In this document: positions 21,701-33,857 of the stretch, piece after piece
Layout: the number at the start of each line of letters is the position of its first letter
How positions within the stretch are numbered: position 1 is the first letter of the stretch
Assembly: GCA_029990175.1 (NCBI GenBank)
Contig: JARKIP010000065.1
Coordinates: forward strand, 248,001 to 312,000
Reading direction: 5' to 3'
DNA from: Petunia secreta
Lineage: Eukaryota; Streptophyta; Magnoliopsida; Solanales; Solanaceae
DNA length: 64,000 bases
Program-made: the position numbers and the translations under genes
The notes under the pieces: model-generated
Told to the model about the DNA's origin: nothing
Database searches by the model: none
The model's input: the letters and a program-made list of their open reading frames with translations, nothing else

Positions 21701-23686
21701 CCCGCGAGCTATCATCTTCTGAGCCTTCATGAATGATATGATCTTGTTCCTTGGAGAAGACCTAGAACCCTTCCAAATAGCCTTAGGCTCACCTTCGGCA
21801 CCTATAGTCACGGACTTGGCATGGCAATCCAACGTCGCGTGACAGGATGCCAACCAATCCATGCCCATGATCACATCAAATTCCACCATATCTAGCAACA
21901 TCAAGTCTACTAGAGACTCAACACCACAAATAGAAATCACACACTCCTGATACCCTTTATCTACACATATAGGATCTCCGACAGGCGATGCCACCATAAA
22001 TGGAGCATCAATAAAAACCAGATCCTTGCTCAAGCAAGGTGAAAATCCAGGAGACACATAAGAGAAAGTAGATCCCAGATCTATAAGGGCAAAGGCACTG
22101 CGGCCACAAACAGAAAGAGTACCTGTGATCACATCATTGGATGCCTTGGCAACCTGGCGTGTCATAGAAAAAACCTGAGCTGAACCTCCAGGACCAGGAG
22201 CTCTCTGAACCGGCTGCTTAGGAGGAACCTGAGTGACAGGCCTAGCTGCCTGAGGAGAAGACCGAACCATAGCAGCACAACTCTGATGTCCCGCGGAGGT
22301 AGGTCCAGATGAAGTAACATAGGGGCAATCCCTAACAAAGTGCCTGGGATCCCCACACTGGTAACAAGCCTTACTACCGCCTCCTCCGCGTCCACCTCCG
22401 GGCCTGCACCTCCCATAGTGCCTCTGACGGCATCTCCCACAAACAGGTAGAACAGACTGAGATGAATCCCCACGCCTCTGAGACGGCTGAGGCCTATGAA
22501 CACCCGACGAAGTACCCTGAGATGGTAAAGCAGCGGCCTGGGGAAGCCTAGGCTGAGTATGACCACGAAAACTCTGGCCACCATGTGAAGGGCCACCAAA
22601 AGTACCAGAATATCGCACCCTCTTGCTCGCCCTCTCTGCATCTGCTCTAGCATGAATGTCCTCCATACGCCTCGCAATATCAACCACATCATAATAAGAC
22701 TTGTTGCCAATATGTGAGGCAACAGCCACCTGAAGACGAGGGTGAAGACCCTCAACAAATCTAAGAACCTTGTCTCTCTCCAGCATAACCATAGCAGGCG
22801 CATACTGAGATAACTCTAAAAATCTGGTATCATAAGCAGTCACGGACATGCCTCCCTGTCTCAACAACTCAAACTCGCGTCTCTGGGCATCAAGATGACT
22901 CTGAGGCACAAATCTACTCATAAACATAGCAACGAACTCGGTCCAAGTCAAGGGAGGAAGATCACTCGACCTCTGTCTCATCATAGAAGACCACCAAGTC
23001 TCGGCATCACCGGACAAACGGAAAGAAGCACATCTCACCCCAAGGGTGTCCCTAGTACCCAATACAGAAAATATCTTCTCACATTTCTGAATATACCTCT
23101 GGGCAGTGCAAGTAGCTGGGGTACCATCGAACTCGGGAGGCTTGAGCTTCATAAAGGACTCAATCCTCCGAGCTACCTCCTCGTCACTCATAGAAAGAGC
23201 AGGAATAGAATGACCCAACTGAATACCCGACTGAGGAGCCAAAGTGGAAGGCTGAGCAATAGGACTAATAACTGGAGTAGACTGAGGAATCACCGGAGTA
23301 GCCTCAGGAGTCGGCGTACTCATAGCTGGAGTAGCTGGCTGGGGTACCGCAGAAGGTACTGGCATATCGCCCATAGGCGAGGCCTGAGATCCAAGCATGC
23401 CCATCATCCGCAATAGAACATCTGCAGGAATAGATACCGTTGTGCCCGGCACAAGAGAAGGCATAGTCGATGGGACATGTGCGACGGGTATCTCAGAAGA
23501 CACCGGTGACACTGTACTAGTCTGTCTGGCAGTAGGAGGTCTGCCCATAGAAGCTCTGGTAGTAGCCGCTCTCGGCTGAGAAGGTGCCCGCGCACCAGTC
23601 CGTGTGCTACGCACAGCTCTCCCACGGACCGACTCAGTCAGTGCGTCACCAGCTCCCGAAGCAGAGGACGATCGCGTTCTCACCAT
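18707..23686 (-). pseudogene. gag-pol: Gag-Pol polyprotein of element B, one frame with two nonsense codons
   Basis: A single frame of about 1660 codons starts MVRTRSSS. Residues ~170-350 form the Gag core; the zinc knuckle CYQCGDPRHFVRDC is at ~440. The protease motif at ~533 reads LIDLGST, where the family normally has DSG. DVIMGMDWL follows. Reverse transcriptase shows CIDYRQLNK, KIDLRSGYHQ and FIDD (~871), followed by RNase H (TVYCDASGIGLGGVL). The first stop (TAA, 20477-20479) falls where family members have HYLYGE; the second (TAG, 19910-19912) falls in the normally LYWW motif. Both stops are single-base explainable, and the frame is unchanged across them. Integrase follows with HHCC-like residues, catalytic D-D-35-E (ITMDF, SDRGTQF, DGQSERT), then a C-terminal chromodomain (VKVLWKNRPSEEATWE). 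Product assignment is secure; the present copy should not make a complete polyprotein. Confidence 0.95.
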
Positions 23687-23881
23687 CTGTCATAATCGCA
23701 TTAAAGGATTAGCACCTATGTAAGCATCATAACACGATAAGAGATGAAATGAAGGGAAACAACTCCTCCTAAAATGCCTTTGCAGCCTCTCGCTTATAAG
23801 TATGGTCGACAACATACCCATAAACAAGACTCTGCTCGGACACTGCTCCATTGACTCCCTAAGACTCGACTTACAACCTAG

Positions 23882-23895
23882 GGCTCTGATACCAA
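23882..23895 (-). promoter_or_regulatory. Primer-binding site of element B (initiator Met tRNA)
   Basis: On the minus strand TTGGTATCAGAGCC, two bases after the 5' LTR terminus. This is the standard initiator-tRNA-Met complement of many plant Gypsy and Copia elements. Confidence 0.92.
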
Positions 23896-24607
23896 TTTGT
23901 CACGACCCAATTTTCGGGGCCATGATGGCACCTAAGTGTTACATCCTTAGGCGAACCACGAATAATTAAACTGACTCATAATGATAATTTAGATAGAAAT
24001 ATTTCAATAAAATGTAGGTGTAGACATCCACCCGAAATACAGTGTCAATAGAGCATCTACGAATTCTGACATCCGATATATATAATATATAATACAAGAT
24101 GTAGGAAGCGACTAAACTCTAAGGTGGATCAGACGGTATGCCACCGCGAACCATGCGGTTGGCTCACCTCAAGCAAAAATAGCCACAGCCTCGAACGGAT
24201 CAGATAAGTCTAGCTGTCTGACTAGTAGAAGGATCTGCACATTTAAACAGTAAGTTATGAGCCAAAGCCCAGTAAGATCATCGACAGGCCCGCTAAATTA
24301 CCCTTTCGGGACAAGTCTTTGATAATGCATAGCAGATAACAGAAGTACAATCCACACCTTTACAGTAACCCATAAACATTACATACGATAATATAATTAT
24401 ACAACAACACAAGCAATAATACGCGAATACATAACATGGTCAATAATATAAAGACACATAATATAGGCAGCATATACAATATTATATTGATACTATGGCA
24501 TAAGCAATAATATAATCAACACACAGCATGGCGATGATATATCTCGCATACCACATAAGTAATGATATACCTAGCACATAGCATAAGCACACACCCGGTG
24601 CGGCTTT

Positions 24608-24795
24608 GTTTATAGGTCATAACGCACCACAGGCCTCTGTCCCTATAAACAACTTTACTTATAGGTCATAACGCACCACAAGCCTCTGTCCCTATAAATC
24701 TCCACATCTAGGTCATAACGCACCACCGGCCTCTGTCCCTAGATGAAATTTCGCTCCTAGGTCATAACGCACCAACGGCCTCTGTCCCTAGAGCA
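24608..24795 (-). repeat. Four tandem covarying hairpins in the 5' LTR of element B
   Basis: Same four units as at 16803-16989. One arm of the second unit has changed (CCTATAAAT in place of CCTATAAGT), weakening that stem. The fourth loop reads ACGGCCTCTG here and ATGGACTCTG in the other LTR. Confidence 0.82.
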
Positions 24796-25447
24796 TATCA
24801 ATAATACACCGGCACACAACATAGACTATACACAAGTCACGTTTGTGCTTTCTCCTTTTGTATAAATATAACGAGTAGTACATAATACTATCTACTAGAC
24901 AATGCTAGTCAATTAAATACTCAACATCTTACTTAGCAAGATCAAATCTTATCCGCAAGCAAAAATAGAGGTCAAGTCTCACTTACCTCAAAATCGGCTC
25001 AAGTGGCTAAGAAACAACCTCCTTTCCCAAACGATGGGCCTCCGTAAGACTCCTCTCTGAGCCAAAGAAATAGTGTCGCACTCGTAAGCATGTGAGGAAA
25101 AGATTCTAAGCCCTTACGCAATTTAAGAGGCAATTTATCAAAATACCCCCGGGTCGGACGTACCCAAAACCCGTAAAATTTATGTTTCCGGACACCCCAT
25201 ACTCCCACGAGTACAAAAGTACCATTATTGTACATACCCGAGTCCAACTCGGTCATTTTTTCCCATTTCACAAATCTAGGGTTCAAACCCTCTTTCCAAG
25301 GATCGTCACTTTGATCCTCGGATTAAAGCGTTAAAAATGGGTAAGAATAGTTACCTTGTGTTTAGGAATGATTTTGGTACTTCAAATTCCCCTCTGAATC
25401 ACTTTTAGAAGCTCAAAACATGAAAATAAAAATGAATGCCCGCCTTA

Positions 25448-25457
25448 GTATATATAG
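25448..25457 (-). promoter_or_regulatory. Candidate TATA box of element B
   Basis: CTATATATAC on the minus strand, preceded by a GC-rich GCGGGCTG stretch, about 920 bp into the 5' LTR read in element sense. It is conserved in the other LTR at 17643-17652. Motif evidence only. Confidence 0.4.
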
Positions 25458-26374
25458 CAGCCCGCAGCTTTAAAGAGTTGTACCACATGCTGTCCAAATT
25501 GTACCTCACTGGATAGCTTTCGGTAAAATACACATAACTTTTCATAGAAATGTCCAAATGATACGAGGTTGGTGGCACTAGAACCGCCACTCAAAGAGCT
25601 TCAACTTTCATGTTTTGACTTATTTCCAATTCCTTATGGATTGATCTGAAAAAGTGATTTTTTTCCAGCTGAACAGTAAAAAAAAAACAGAATTCAGCAG
25701 CTTTTTGGCTTGCACCAGATCAGCCACTGTTTTTGGGTCCAAACGCGACCCTACGAAGCTCGGAATGACCCCAAAATTTGTGCACAAGTCATACAAGACT
25801 TGTGTGACATGCTCGTCAAGACGAAACTCAATTCGGATCTCTAGAACTCAAAAAGTGGGTCCCACGGGAAAGGGTCAAATTTCGACTTTCGCCAAAATAG
25901 CGAATTTTAATCAAACGACCCCGGAATCCAAATTCGAAAGTTGCTACAAGTCACAAATGACGATACGAACCTAACGGAACCCTCAGATCTCTCATCGGAG
26001 TTCGTTTACTCAAATCGAGCTCGAAAACCTCTTTTAACCTTTTTAAACTTCCACAACGGAGACTTTTTCAAAAGTCCTATCAAACGAGGTCCGTTTTCAC
26101 TTCTGAAGGTTGCTACAGGTCATAAATTACCATACGAACCTAACGCAACTTTCAGATTTCACATCAGAGCTCATTTGCTCAAATCGAGCTCCGAAACCTC
26201 TTTTAGCCTTAACGAATATCCGAAACAGATGTCTTTCTCCGATACCTATCTAACAAAGTTCGTTTTAGCTAAAAAATTTCAGACATGTCATAATGGACCT
26301 TACGGAGCTTTTGGAATTTTTTGACACGCAAATCGAGGTCCTGATTCTCGAAACGACTATTTGAGGTCGTTACA

Positions 26375-28050
26375 ACCTATCTCCGGCGCGGGACACTCAT
26401 CGTCTACCAAGAGATATATGCAATAATGACCCTTCGCCGGCTCGGGACTCTCATCGATTACCGGGAAGTATATGCAATGATGACCCTTCACCGGCTCAGG
26501 ACTCTCATCGATTACCGGAAAGTATATGCAATATTGACCATTCACCGGCGCGGGACTCTCATCGCCAACCGGGAAGTATATGCAATAATGATCCTTCACA
26601 GGTGCGGGACTCTCATCGCCAACCGGGAAGTATATGCAATAATGATCCTTGACCGGTGCGGGACTCTCATCACCAACCGGGAAGTATATGCAATAATAAC
26701 CCTTCACCGGTGCGGGACTCTTATCGCCAACCAGGAAGTATATGCAATGCTCAAAACCAGAGTGCAATGCTCATATGCTCAATGCAATACCAACAACAGG
26801 GCATAACATATAATATACAATGTCAATTCAAAGCTAAGGCGTAATGTGTACGCCTATCGGTAGCTACACACGTAAGGAACACGTGGTAGAATATTCACAA
26901 GGCCAAGGGCCTCCAAAGAAATGGATATAAACACTTACCTCTTCCAAAAGTTAACATTGCTAATCAACAACCGTTTTATCATTTGGTTTCATTGCCAAAC
27001 GATCCCGTTCTATTCAATAAGCATAAAAATATATCAAATTAGGCTAAAGGCTTCATTCCTCACATCTTAGGGCAATCCGGTTAGGAACCTGATACCCTAT
27101 TCGCTACGCAATACGCAGACCAGACATATGTACAGGGTTTAAGGTCAGATAACCAAACCCTAAATAAATTGTATTTATAAGTTTTCCATAACTCACTGAG
27201 TACGAATATATAATCAATTCCATTATCGGGGTCCATTTGACCCTTTAAACTATTAATTGAACTTATTAAAATGATGTATAATATTCCAAGTTTTACCGTT
27301 AAAACATATTCAAACACATGTAATAAACTCAAATAATGTATTAAGATCATTACCTGAATGTTTCGGGGTAAAAAATCTACTATTTTCCCGACTCTTTTCT
27401 CATTTTCTTACATTTTTTTACCTCACTGCGCTTTTCTCTTCTCTGTTTCTCGTTTCACTTTTAACATTTACAATGTTTCTAACGTTTTGCTGGTCCTTAG
27501 CTTACCCACCGCCATTCTTTAATTTCTTTTGTATCTTTTTTTTTTTTGTTTTCTTTTATTTTATTTTCTTTTCTTAACAAAAATTAAAATAGTACCCTAC
27601 GATATTCGAAATAATTTCAACTTTTGCATACAAGTTATACAAAATATATGTAACATACTCCCGAAGGCGGATCTCAAATCGGATTTCCAAAACTCAATTT
27701 GCAAATTAAATGGAAAAAGATCAAATTATTTAACTTTCGGCATTTTAGCGAAACTAGCCGAACAATATCGAAATTCACTTTCGAAAAATCACAAAAGTCA
27801 CAAATAATCATACGAACCTAACGGCGCTTTTGGATTTCGAAGGAGCTCATTCGCCAAAACCGAGCTCGAAAATTTCTTTTTAATATTTATCAACAATAAA
27901 AACTGAAACTTTCTTCCGATACGTACCAAATGAGGTCTAATTTAGCTCAAATTTTATAGACAGGTTCTAATGGACATTACGAATAGTTTAAAATTATCGG
28001 CACGCTAATCGGAGTCTTAACTTCCGAAACGACTGACCGAGGTCGTTTCA
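26375..28050 (-). mobile_element. Element A, 3' LTR segment 3 (inner end)
   Basis: Collinear with 32173-33857 of the other LTR, including a 54-bp tandem array, an A/T-rich middle and the terminal GACCGAGGTCGTTTCA. It begins with the right duplication of element B (ACCTA). The end at 28050 is followed directly by a polypurine tract on the minus strand, so this is the 3' LTR. One low-complexity pyrimidine tract lies at about 27525-27575. Confidence 0.9.
26385..26745 (-). repeat. 54-bp tandem repeat in the LTR of element A, about 7 copies
   Basis: Units contain CCGG, CGGGACTCTCATCG, ACCGGGAAGTATATGCAA and TGACCCTTCAC. Because 54 is divisible by three, both strands stay open and give apparent 18-residue repeat proteins (CIYFPVGDESPAPVK type); these are not genes. 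The paralogous array is 32180-32548. Confidence 0.88.
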
Positions 28051-28064
28051 CTCTCCTCCACTTA
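28051..28064 (-). promoter_or_regulatory. Polypurine tract of element A
   Basis: Minus strand TAAGTGGAGGAGAG abuts the 3' LTR terminus TGAAACGACC. Its position defines the orientation of element A. Confidence 0.8.
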
Positions 28065-29499
28065 TACTCTCGTTCGTCGAGCCTAAGTCTAAAGCAAGAT
28101 TCTATCTGGTAACAAAAGAACTTGCACGACCTTCATAAACTATCCCACGGAATTTTTCTCATGATTACAGAATCAAAATTATAACACGAACACCGAACTC
28201 TTGGAATAAAACATATCTGGATAATATGATAATACCATTGCCTGGATTATTCAGACTAAGATGATCCTTCCTCGATCACGAGAGGGGAGCTCTACATTTT
28301 CGAAACAAAGATACACGAAACTCTAGATGGATAATCATGATTCCACCGAAAAATCACCTCATAGATATTCTTTACGATATAGAGCAAGTCGATTGAACTA
28401 AGAATTAGCTCACGCTTGAACAACGCCTTAGGGATTTAATATTAGGATTCAATATCAATTGGAGGAAGACTCCTCCACTTAGAGCATAAACTCATACAAC
28501 TAATTTGAACAGAAATAGTCATCCTCGCACAACCTGTTGGATTAAGGAAGACTAGCTAAATAGAGAACGCGGTCCAGACCTGAGCTACCAAATTACTCTC
28601 TCGAGTTTCCAAACAGCTGCAACTCTCGAGTTCACAACTCCATATATTTTCTATAAGCACCACCGCCTGATGAATCAAATCAAAGGTCAAATGACGACTC
28701 TCATTACCCTTAGTAGCCTTGAAAAACAACAATGTGCTTATCCGGCCACCTTGACACGCACTCTGGCTCAATATAGGGAACATCACAAGAGGCTACTGAC
28801 TGCCTAAGCTCACCAGTGTCGAACAAAGATGGGATGGAAATGGACTGAGGATAGAAATGATTAGAGCTTTCGGAAGCTTATCTTCTTATTTACTTGTCTA
28901 CTTGAGCTAGACTACTTACGAGTCAAGTTAGCCAAAGAATCGCAATTGAAGAAATAGATATTAAATAAGCTCTATGGAACAACATCCATGCCAATTTAAC
29001 CTCCCAATAAGAAGGAAACTCTGACAATTTACCAGAAAACCCTTCTATAACCGAGACAAGCTCATAGAATAACATGACTCTATTAGCGCCTCGAACCATG
29101 AGGAGATATGTAGATCGAGTATTACTTACTTATCACTTTACACCGGAAGAAACAATAATGCATTCTGATGGTGACGGGTAAGAATACCATTGTCCAACCA
29201 ACACAGGATTCCAAAAAGAGAGGTAGACTGACTTGGCATTATAACAGAATGAGGCACAACAAGATTCCAAGCAAACAATACCGATACTCACTCACAAATC
29301 TTTCATAATTGCCACAAATAGATCATGCCAGAAACTCACCCCTCCACTACAATAAATTCTTAATAAAAACGACATCCAAGAAAACCACGGAAACCTGATA
29401 AGACAACCATTTCCAAATCGATCGGAAAAATCAAAGCTTACACACGTATAAGTGAGGAAGAAATACTTGGGTCTACTACATCAGATACCTCAACATCCT

Positions 29500-30960
29500 G
29501 CCAGACTGGTAGTTCTTAGAACTGCCTCTGCGGTTGAGCCGAGCCGCTACCCTGATAATTACTTCTAGAAGAACCACTACCACCACGCTCTCGACCTCTA
29601 TCGAATGAGGGCATATCTCTAGTTGATTAAGATCTATATGAAATTCCCTGCGACTGTGCAGGTGCCTGATGATGAGAGAAAAGATGACTGCCTACTTGCC
29701 GGAGTAAGGAAAAACTCCTCAAAGGATAGCTAGACTCACGACAATGATAATAGGAAAACTCCTCAAAGGATAATCAGACTCACGACAATGATAACACCTT
29801 TTCGCTGAATATGGGAGCTGGACAGATTGTTGAAAGCTACAAAGAGAAAGCTGAATCTAATCGTGATGAACTACTCACGCACACTGAGAATCACGCTTTA
29901 CAAGCTGAGATAACCTGGAAGGTGATCTCCCAAAATAATCATAACTCTTACCTCCAAATGAGGTACCATGGTTGCCCACCACGGCCTCAGAATTTCTTGC
30001 TCTCTTGCTCTGACTTTTCTTGCTTTAACCTTTGGTATGCCTCATACCTTCAAGCAATATCAACAACAACATCAAATGAAATTCCGACCTCAATCTCTCC
30101 AGCCATCTGGGATCTCAAGGAAAAAGAAAGGTCATCAATAAATCTTTGCATCTCTCGAAAGACTCATGGACTAGTTCTAGTGCATATCCAGCCATTCTAT
30201 AGAATTCAATCTCATATTCTGAAACACCAACAGGCTACCCAACAGGCTACCCTGTCCAATCCACTCAAACTCGCAACACTTCTCATCCCGCTCACTACTC
30301 GAAAGGAAATTTTCCACAAATCTAGAAGAAAAACCGAACCAAATTAGCTAAGAAGATAGCGGCCCACCAATTCAAGGCTGGACCCTGAAACTGGAAAGCA
30401 GAATAATCAACACCATACTGCTCGAGATAACCGACAGCCAAGAAGGATATGCTGACATCATTTTATTTTAAAAAGAATCACGAGGTTTATCTGATGCATT
30501 GCTTAAGAATATTGGAAAGTTCAACAGCGTAAAATAATGCAACCTCTTTGGGCACTCGGACCGAACTGTTACCTCGGCTAGCTAACCAGCCAGAACAATT
30601 GGTGGCGCAACACATGCTGCATTTGGAACATATTTTACTGGGGCAATATTAAGAACTGGAATAAAAGCTCCCTGAGACCGAGCATCTGCATCTGCGGCAA
30701 CCTGATAAGCTGTCTAGCGAATAATAGGTTTCTGCGGTATCTGCGTCACCAAGATTCTCGTAAAAGCATCGTAGAGAGCCAAGGGAACCATAAGGCCCTG
30801 CTCCCTTGCCCATCGCAAACTCGTATAGCTGGGACCTCCGTAACTAGATCGTTAGCATGATAAAAAAACTCTCGAGGCTTCGTTAGTGCTAGCCCCAGGC
30901 TAGACTGCTTTGTCTTGAACTCATACCGTTTACTGATTTGTCGCACGAGGGTTCACAATT
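29500..30960 (-). pseudogene. gag: Decayed Gypsy gag of element A
   Basis: Minus-strand frames show Gag sequence broken by stops and shifts. Around 30040-30160 the peptide SFSLRSQMAGEIEVGISF runs into DVVVDIA, a TGA stop where an Arg codon is expected, then RYEAYQRLKQEK. Around 29520-29610 is the Gly/Ser/Gln-rich pre-knuckle region (FDRGRERGGSGSSRSN). These are hallmarks of chromovirus-type plant Gag. No zinc knuckle or protease follows. A 178-codon plus-strand frame at 29811 lies antisense to this region and is spurious. Confidence 0.8.
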
Positions 30961-31136
30961 ACCACGAACGAATTAACGAAAATACTTTTGCATCCTAGAC
31001 CGACGCACAATCAGAAAAGAAGGAAGTGAAACTTCTTAAATGCCATCATAGCCTCTCGTAGATAAGTACGGACGTCTACGTACCCATCAGCGAGACTCTA
31101 CTAGACACTGTCTTAGTCTTGATAGACTATAAACTG

Positions 31137-31150
31137 GGCTCTGATACCAA
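31137..31150 (-). promoter_or_regulatory. Primer-binding site of element A (initiator Met tRNA)
   Basis: Minus strand TTGGTATCAGAGCC just inside the LTR terminus CGTGTCA. Confidence 0.88.
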
Positions 31151-31805
31151 ATGACACGACTCGGAATCCGGTTAGGCCGTGCGGGCACCCGACATCCTCC
31201 CTAGACCTGTCGGGCGAACCCTTACTAATTTAATTCGGAAAATAAATATAACGTTTCATAAATAAGGACAAGAGTTAAAACAAAAACACAGACATACTGA
31301 TACCTCAAAGCTGTACAAAAGAAATTACAGCTGACTACCCAACATACTAGGTTTAGGGCTATCCAGACTAGACATCTAAGAGTACAAAAGAAGACAGATA
31401 CCTCCTGAAAGGAGCAAAATGCAACTGAAATGATAACGAATAAAATGGTGGCCATCCGGAATAAAAGTTGGCTCACCCTGACAGCTGAAGTCGTCTTCGC
31501 TCCTTCACAACGTGGCGAACTCAATCCTGGAGCGAATCGGCCGAAACAAAATAGATAGACAAGAAACAAACAACAAACAAGGGTGAGTCAAAAGTACTCA
31601 ATAAGTGGGGCAGACTAGCTACCTTAAAGAATAGGATAGCTAGCCAGGGAGAAAAGAAACAGATAAACCAAATTCCTCTTATTTAAATTATAAAAAGGCA
31701 GAGCCAGATAATAACTACAAGCACGTATGGAATGACAAACTCATCAACAACTAGAAACGTAATATAACCAAAACATATAGGTATCCCGAACACATCAACA
31801 ATTAG

Positions 31806-32013
31806 AAATACATCCTGTTGCGGCGTGCAACCCGATCCATATATTTATACCATTGCGGCGTGCAACCCGATCCATATATTTATACCATTGCGCCGTGCAA
31901 TCCGATCCATATATTTATACCGTTGCGGCGTGCAACCCGATCCTTATATTTATACCGTTGCGGCGTGCAATCCGATCCTTATATTTATACCGTTGCGGCG
32001 TGCAATCCGTTCC
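31806..32013 (-). repeat. ~35-bp tandem repeat in the LTR of element A, 6 copies
   Basis: Units read GCGGCGTGCAA(C/T)CCGATCC followed by (A/T)TATATTTATACC. The sibling LTR at 540 has one such unit. Each unit has a small TTGC/GCAA stem around GGCGT. Confidence 0.85.
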
Positions 32014-32179
32014 CCGCAACCCAGAATACAAGCCAAAAATATATAGGCATATGTCTGCGACATAGTATACATATCGCATACATAAAACACAACACAATAC
32101 ACACAATAGTCGGTATGCGGTGCAATGAGATGGGATGAATGCGGTACGATGCAATGCAGTCACATATGCCTGATACCTA

Positions 32180-32548
32180 TCTCCGGCGCGGGACTCTCAA
32201 CGTCTACCAGGAGATATTTGCAACAATGACCCTTCAGCGGCTCGGGACTCTCATCGATTACCGGGAAGTATATGCAATGATGACCCTTCACCGGCTCGGG
32301 ACTCTCAGCGATTACTGGGAAGTATATGCAATGATGACCCTTCACCGGCTCGGGACTCTCATCGATTACCGGAAAGTATATGCAATAATGACCCTTCACC
32401 GGCGCGGGACTCTCATCGCCAACCAGAAAGTATATGCAATAATGACCCTTTACCGGTGCGGGACTCTCATCGCCTACCGGGAAGTATACGCAATAATGAC
32501 CCTTCACCGGTGCGGGACTCTCATCGCCAACCAGGAAGTATATGCAAT
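32180..32548 (-). repeat. 54-bp tandem repeat in the 5' LTR of element A, 7 copies
   Basis: Orthologous to 26385-26745 with a similar unit order. Open frames in both directions are periodicity artefacts. Confidence 0.88.
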
Positions 32549-33857
32549 GCTCAAAACCAGAGTGCAATGCTCATATGCTCAATGCAATACCAACAACAGG
32601 GCATAACATATAATATACAATGTAAATTCAAAGCTAAGGCGTAATGAGTACGCCTATCGGCAGCTACACACGTAAGGAACACGTGGTAGAATATTCACAA
32701 GGCCAAGGGCCTCCAAAGAAATGGATATAAACACTTACCTCTTCCAAAAGTTAACATTGCTAATCAACAACCGCTTTATTCTTTGGTTTCATTGCCAAAC
32801 GATCCCGCTCTATTCAATAAGCAGAAAAATATATCAAATTAGGCTGAAGGCTTCATTCCTCACTTCTTAGGGCAATCCGGTTAGGAACCTGATACCCTAT
32901 TCGCATACGCAATACGCAGACAGGCCTATGTACAGGGTTTAAGGTCACATAACCAAACCCTAAATAAATTACATTTTTAAGTTTCCCATAACTCACTGAG
33001 TACGAATATATAATCAATTCCATTATCGGGGTCCATTTGACCCTTTAAACTATTAATTGAACTTATTAAAATGATGTATAATATTCCAAGTTTTACCGCT
33101 AAAATATATTCAAACATACGTAATAAAGTCAAATAATGTATTAAAATCATTACCTGAATGTTTCGGGGTAAAAATTCTACTATTTTCCCTGCTCTTTTCT
33201 CATTTTTTGTTGTCTTTTTACCTCACTACGCTTTTCTCTTCTCTGTTTCTCGTTTCACTTTTAACATTTACAATGTTTCTAACGTTCTGCTAGTCCTTTG
33301 CTTATAGCTAAGGACCCACCTCCGTTCTTTAATTTCTTTTGTCTCTTTTTTTGTTTTCTTTTATTTTATTTTCTTTTCTTAACGAAAATTAAAATAGTAC
33401 CCTACGATATTCGAAATAATTCTAAATTTTGCATACAAGTTATACAAAATATATGTAACATACTCGCGAAGGCGGATCTCAAATCGGACTTCTAAAACTC
33501 AATATGCAAATTAAATAGAAAAAGATCAAATTATTTAACTTTCGGCATTTTAGCGAAACTAGCCGAACAACATCGAAATTCACTTTTACAAAATCACAAA
33601 AGTGACAAATAATTATACGAATCAAACGGCACTTTTAGATTTTGAATCGGAGCTCATTCGCCAAAACCGAGCTCAAAAATCTCTTTTTAATATTTATCGA
33701 CAATAAAAACTGAAACTTTCTTCCGATACGTACCAAACGAGGTCTGATTTAGCTCAAATTTTACAGACATTTTCTAACGGATATTACGAATAGTTTAAAA
33801 TTATCAGCACGCTAATCAGAGTCCTAACTTTCGAAACGACTGACCGAGGTCGTTTCA

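Larger units (their letters stand above)
16092..26374 (-). mobile_element. Element B: full-length Tekay/Del-like chromovirus (Ty3/Gypsy)
   Basis: A complete 10.3-kb element on the minus strand. The LTRs are 23898-26374 (5', 2477 bp) and 16092-18571 (3', 2480 bp), with plus-strand termini TGTCACG and GTTACA. The perfect target duplication is ACCTA (16087-16091 and 26375-26379). The primer site complements initiator-Met tRNA (23882-23895) and a polypurine tract sits at 18572-18584. One uninterrupted frame order (gag, protease, reverse transcriptase, RNase H, integrase, chromodomain) occupies 18707-23686, broken only by two in-frame stop codons. Chromodomain plus this order places it among chromoviruses, most like Tekay/Del. 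It could have been autonomous before the stop codons arose. Confidence 0.95.
23898..26374 (-). repeat. 5' LTR of element B
   Basis: Partner of 16092-18571, with termini TGTCACG and GTTACA on the plus strand, followed by the duplicated ACCTA. It carries its own set of four hairpins at about 24608-24795 and the promoter-like TATA stretch at 25448-25457. The element leader between this LTR and the gag ATG is only about 210 bp. Confidence 0.94.
28051..31151 (-). mobile_element. Interior of element A: gag-only, degenerate Gypsy
   Basis: Bounded by a polypurine tract on the left (minus strand TAAGTGGAGGAGAG, 28051-28064) and an initiator-Met primer site on the right (31137-31150). At 3.1 kb it is too short for a full gag-pol. 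Only gag is recognisable, at about 29500-30960. The remaining 28065-29500 has no domain I can identify in any frame, including the 76-codon minus frame at 28556. The element was non-autonomous or internally deleted. Confidence 0.82.
31152..33857 (-). repeat. 5' LTR of element A (uninterrupted)
   Basis: A 2706-bp LTR with plus-strand termini TGACACG and CGTTTCA. It is the intact partner of the segmented LTR at 375-28050 and preserves both empty sites: ATAGT near 32108 (occupied by C) and ACCTA near 32173 (occupied by B). It contains a ~35-bp array (31810-32010) and a 54-bp array (32180-32548). Its outer flank (33858 onward) begins unique-looking sequence. Its target duplication cannot be tested because the other outer end is outside the window. 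Confidence 0.9.

Noticed and set aside
22895..23416. 173-codon plus-strand frame and neighbours inside element B
   Set aside because: Shadows of the gag-pol frame on the opposite strand.
16092..26374. Endogenous pararetrovirus (caulimovirid-like) because of reverse transcriptase
   Set aside because: LTRs, integrase with D-D-35-E, chromodomain and target duplication identify a Ty3/Gypsy element; no movement-protein motif seen.
26357..26767. Minus-strand protein of 18-residue repeats (also 32160-32567)
   Set aside because: Product of the 54-bp tandem repeat in the LTR of element A; both strands are open and there is no start context or conserved domain.
29343..29365. CACTACAATAAATT as a partner terminus for the CACTA end at 35828
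   Set aside because: It lies inside the interior of element A on the far side of its LTR and does not match the terminus beyond the first eight bases.
29811..30347. 178-codon plus-strand frame in the interior of element A
   Set aside because: Antisense to the decayed Gag, whose motifs are clear on the minus strand.
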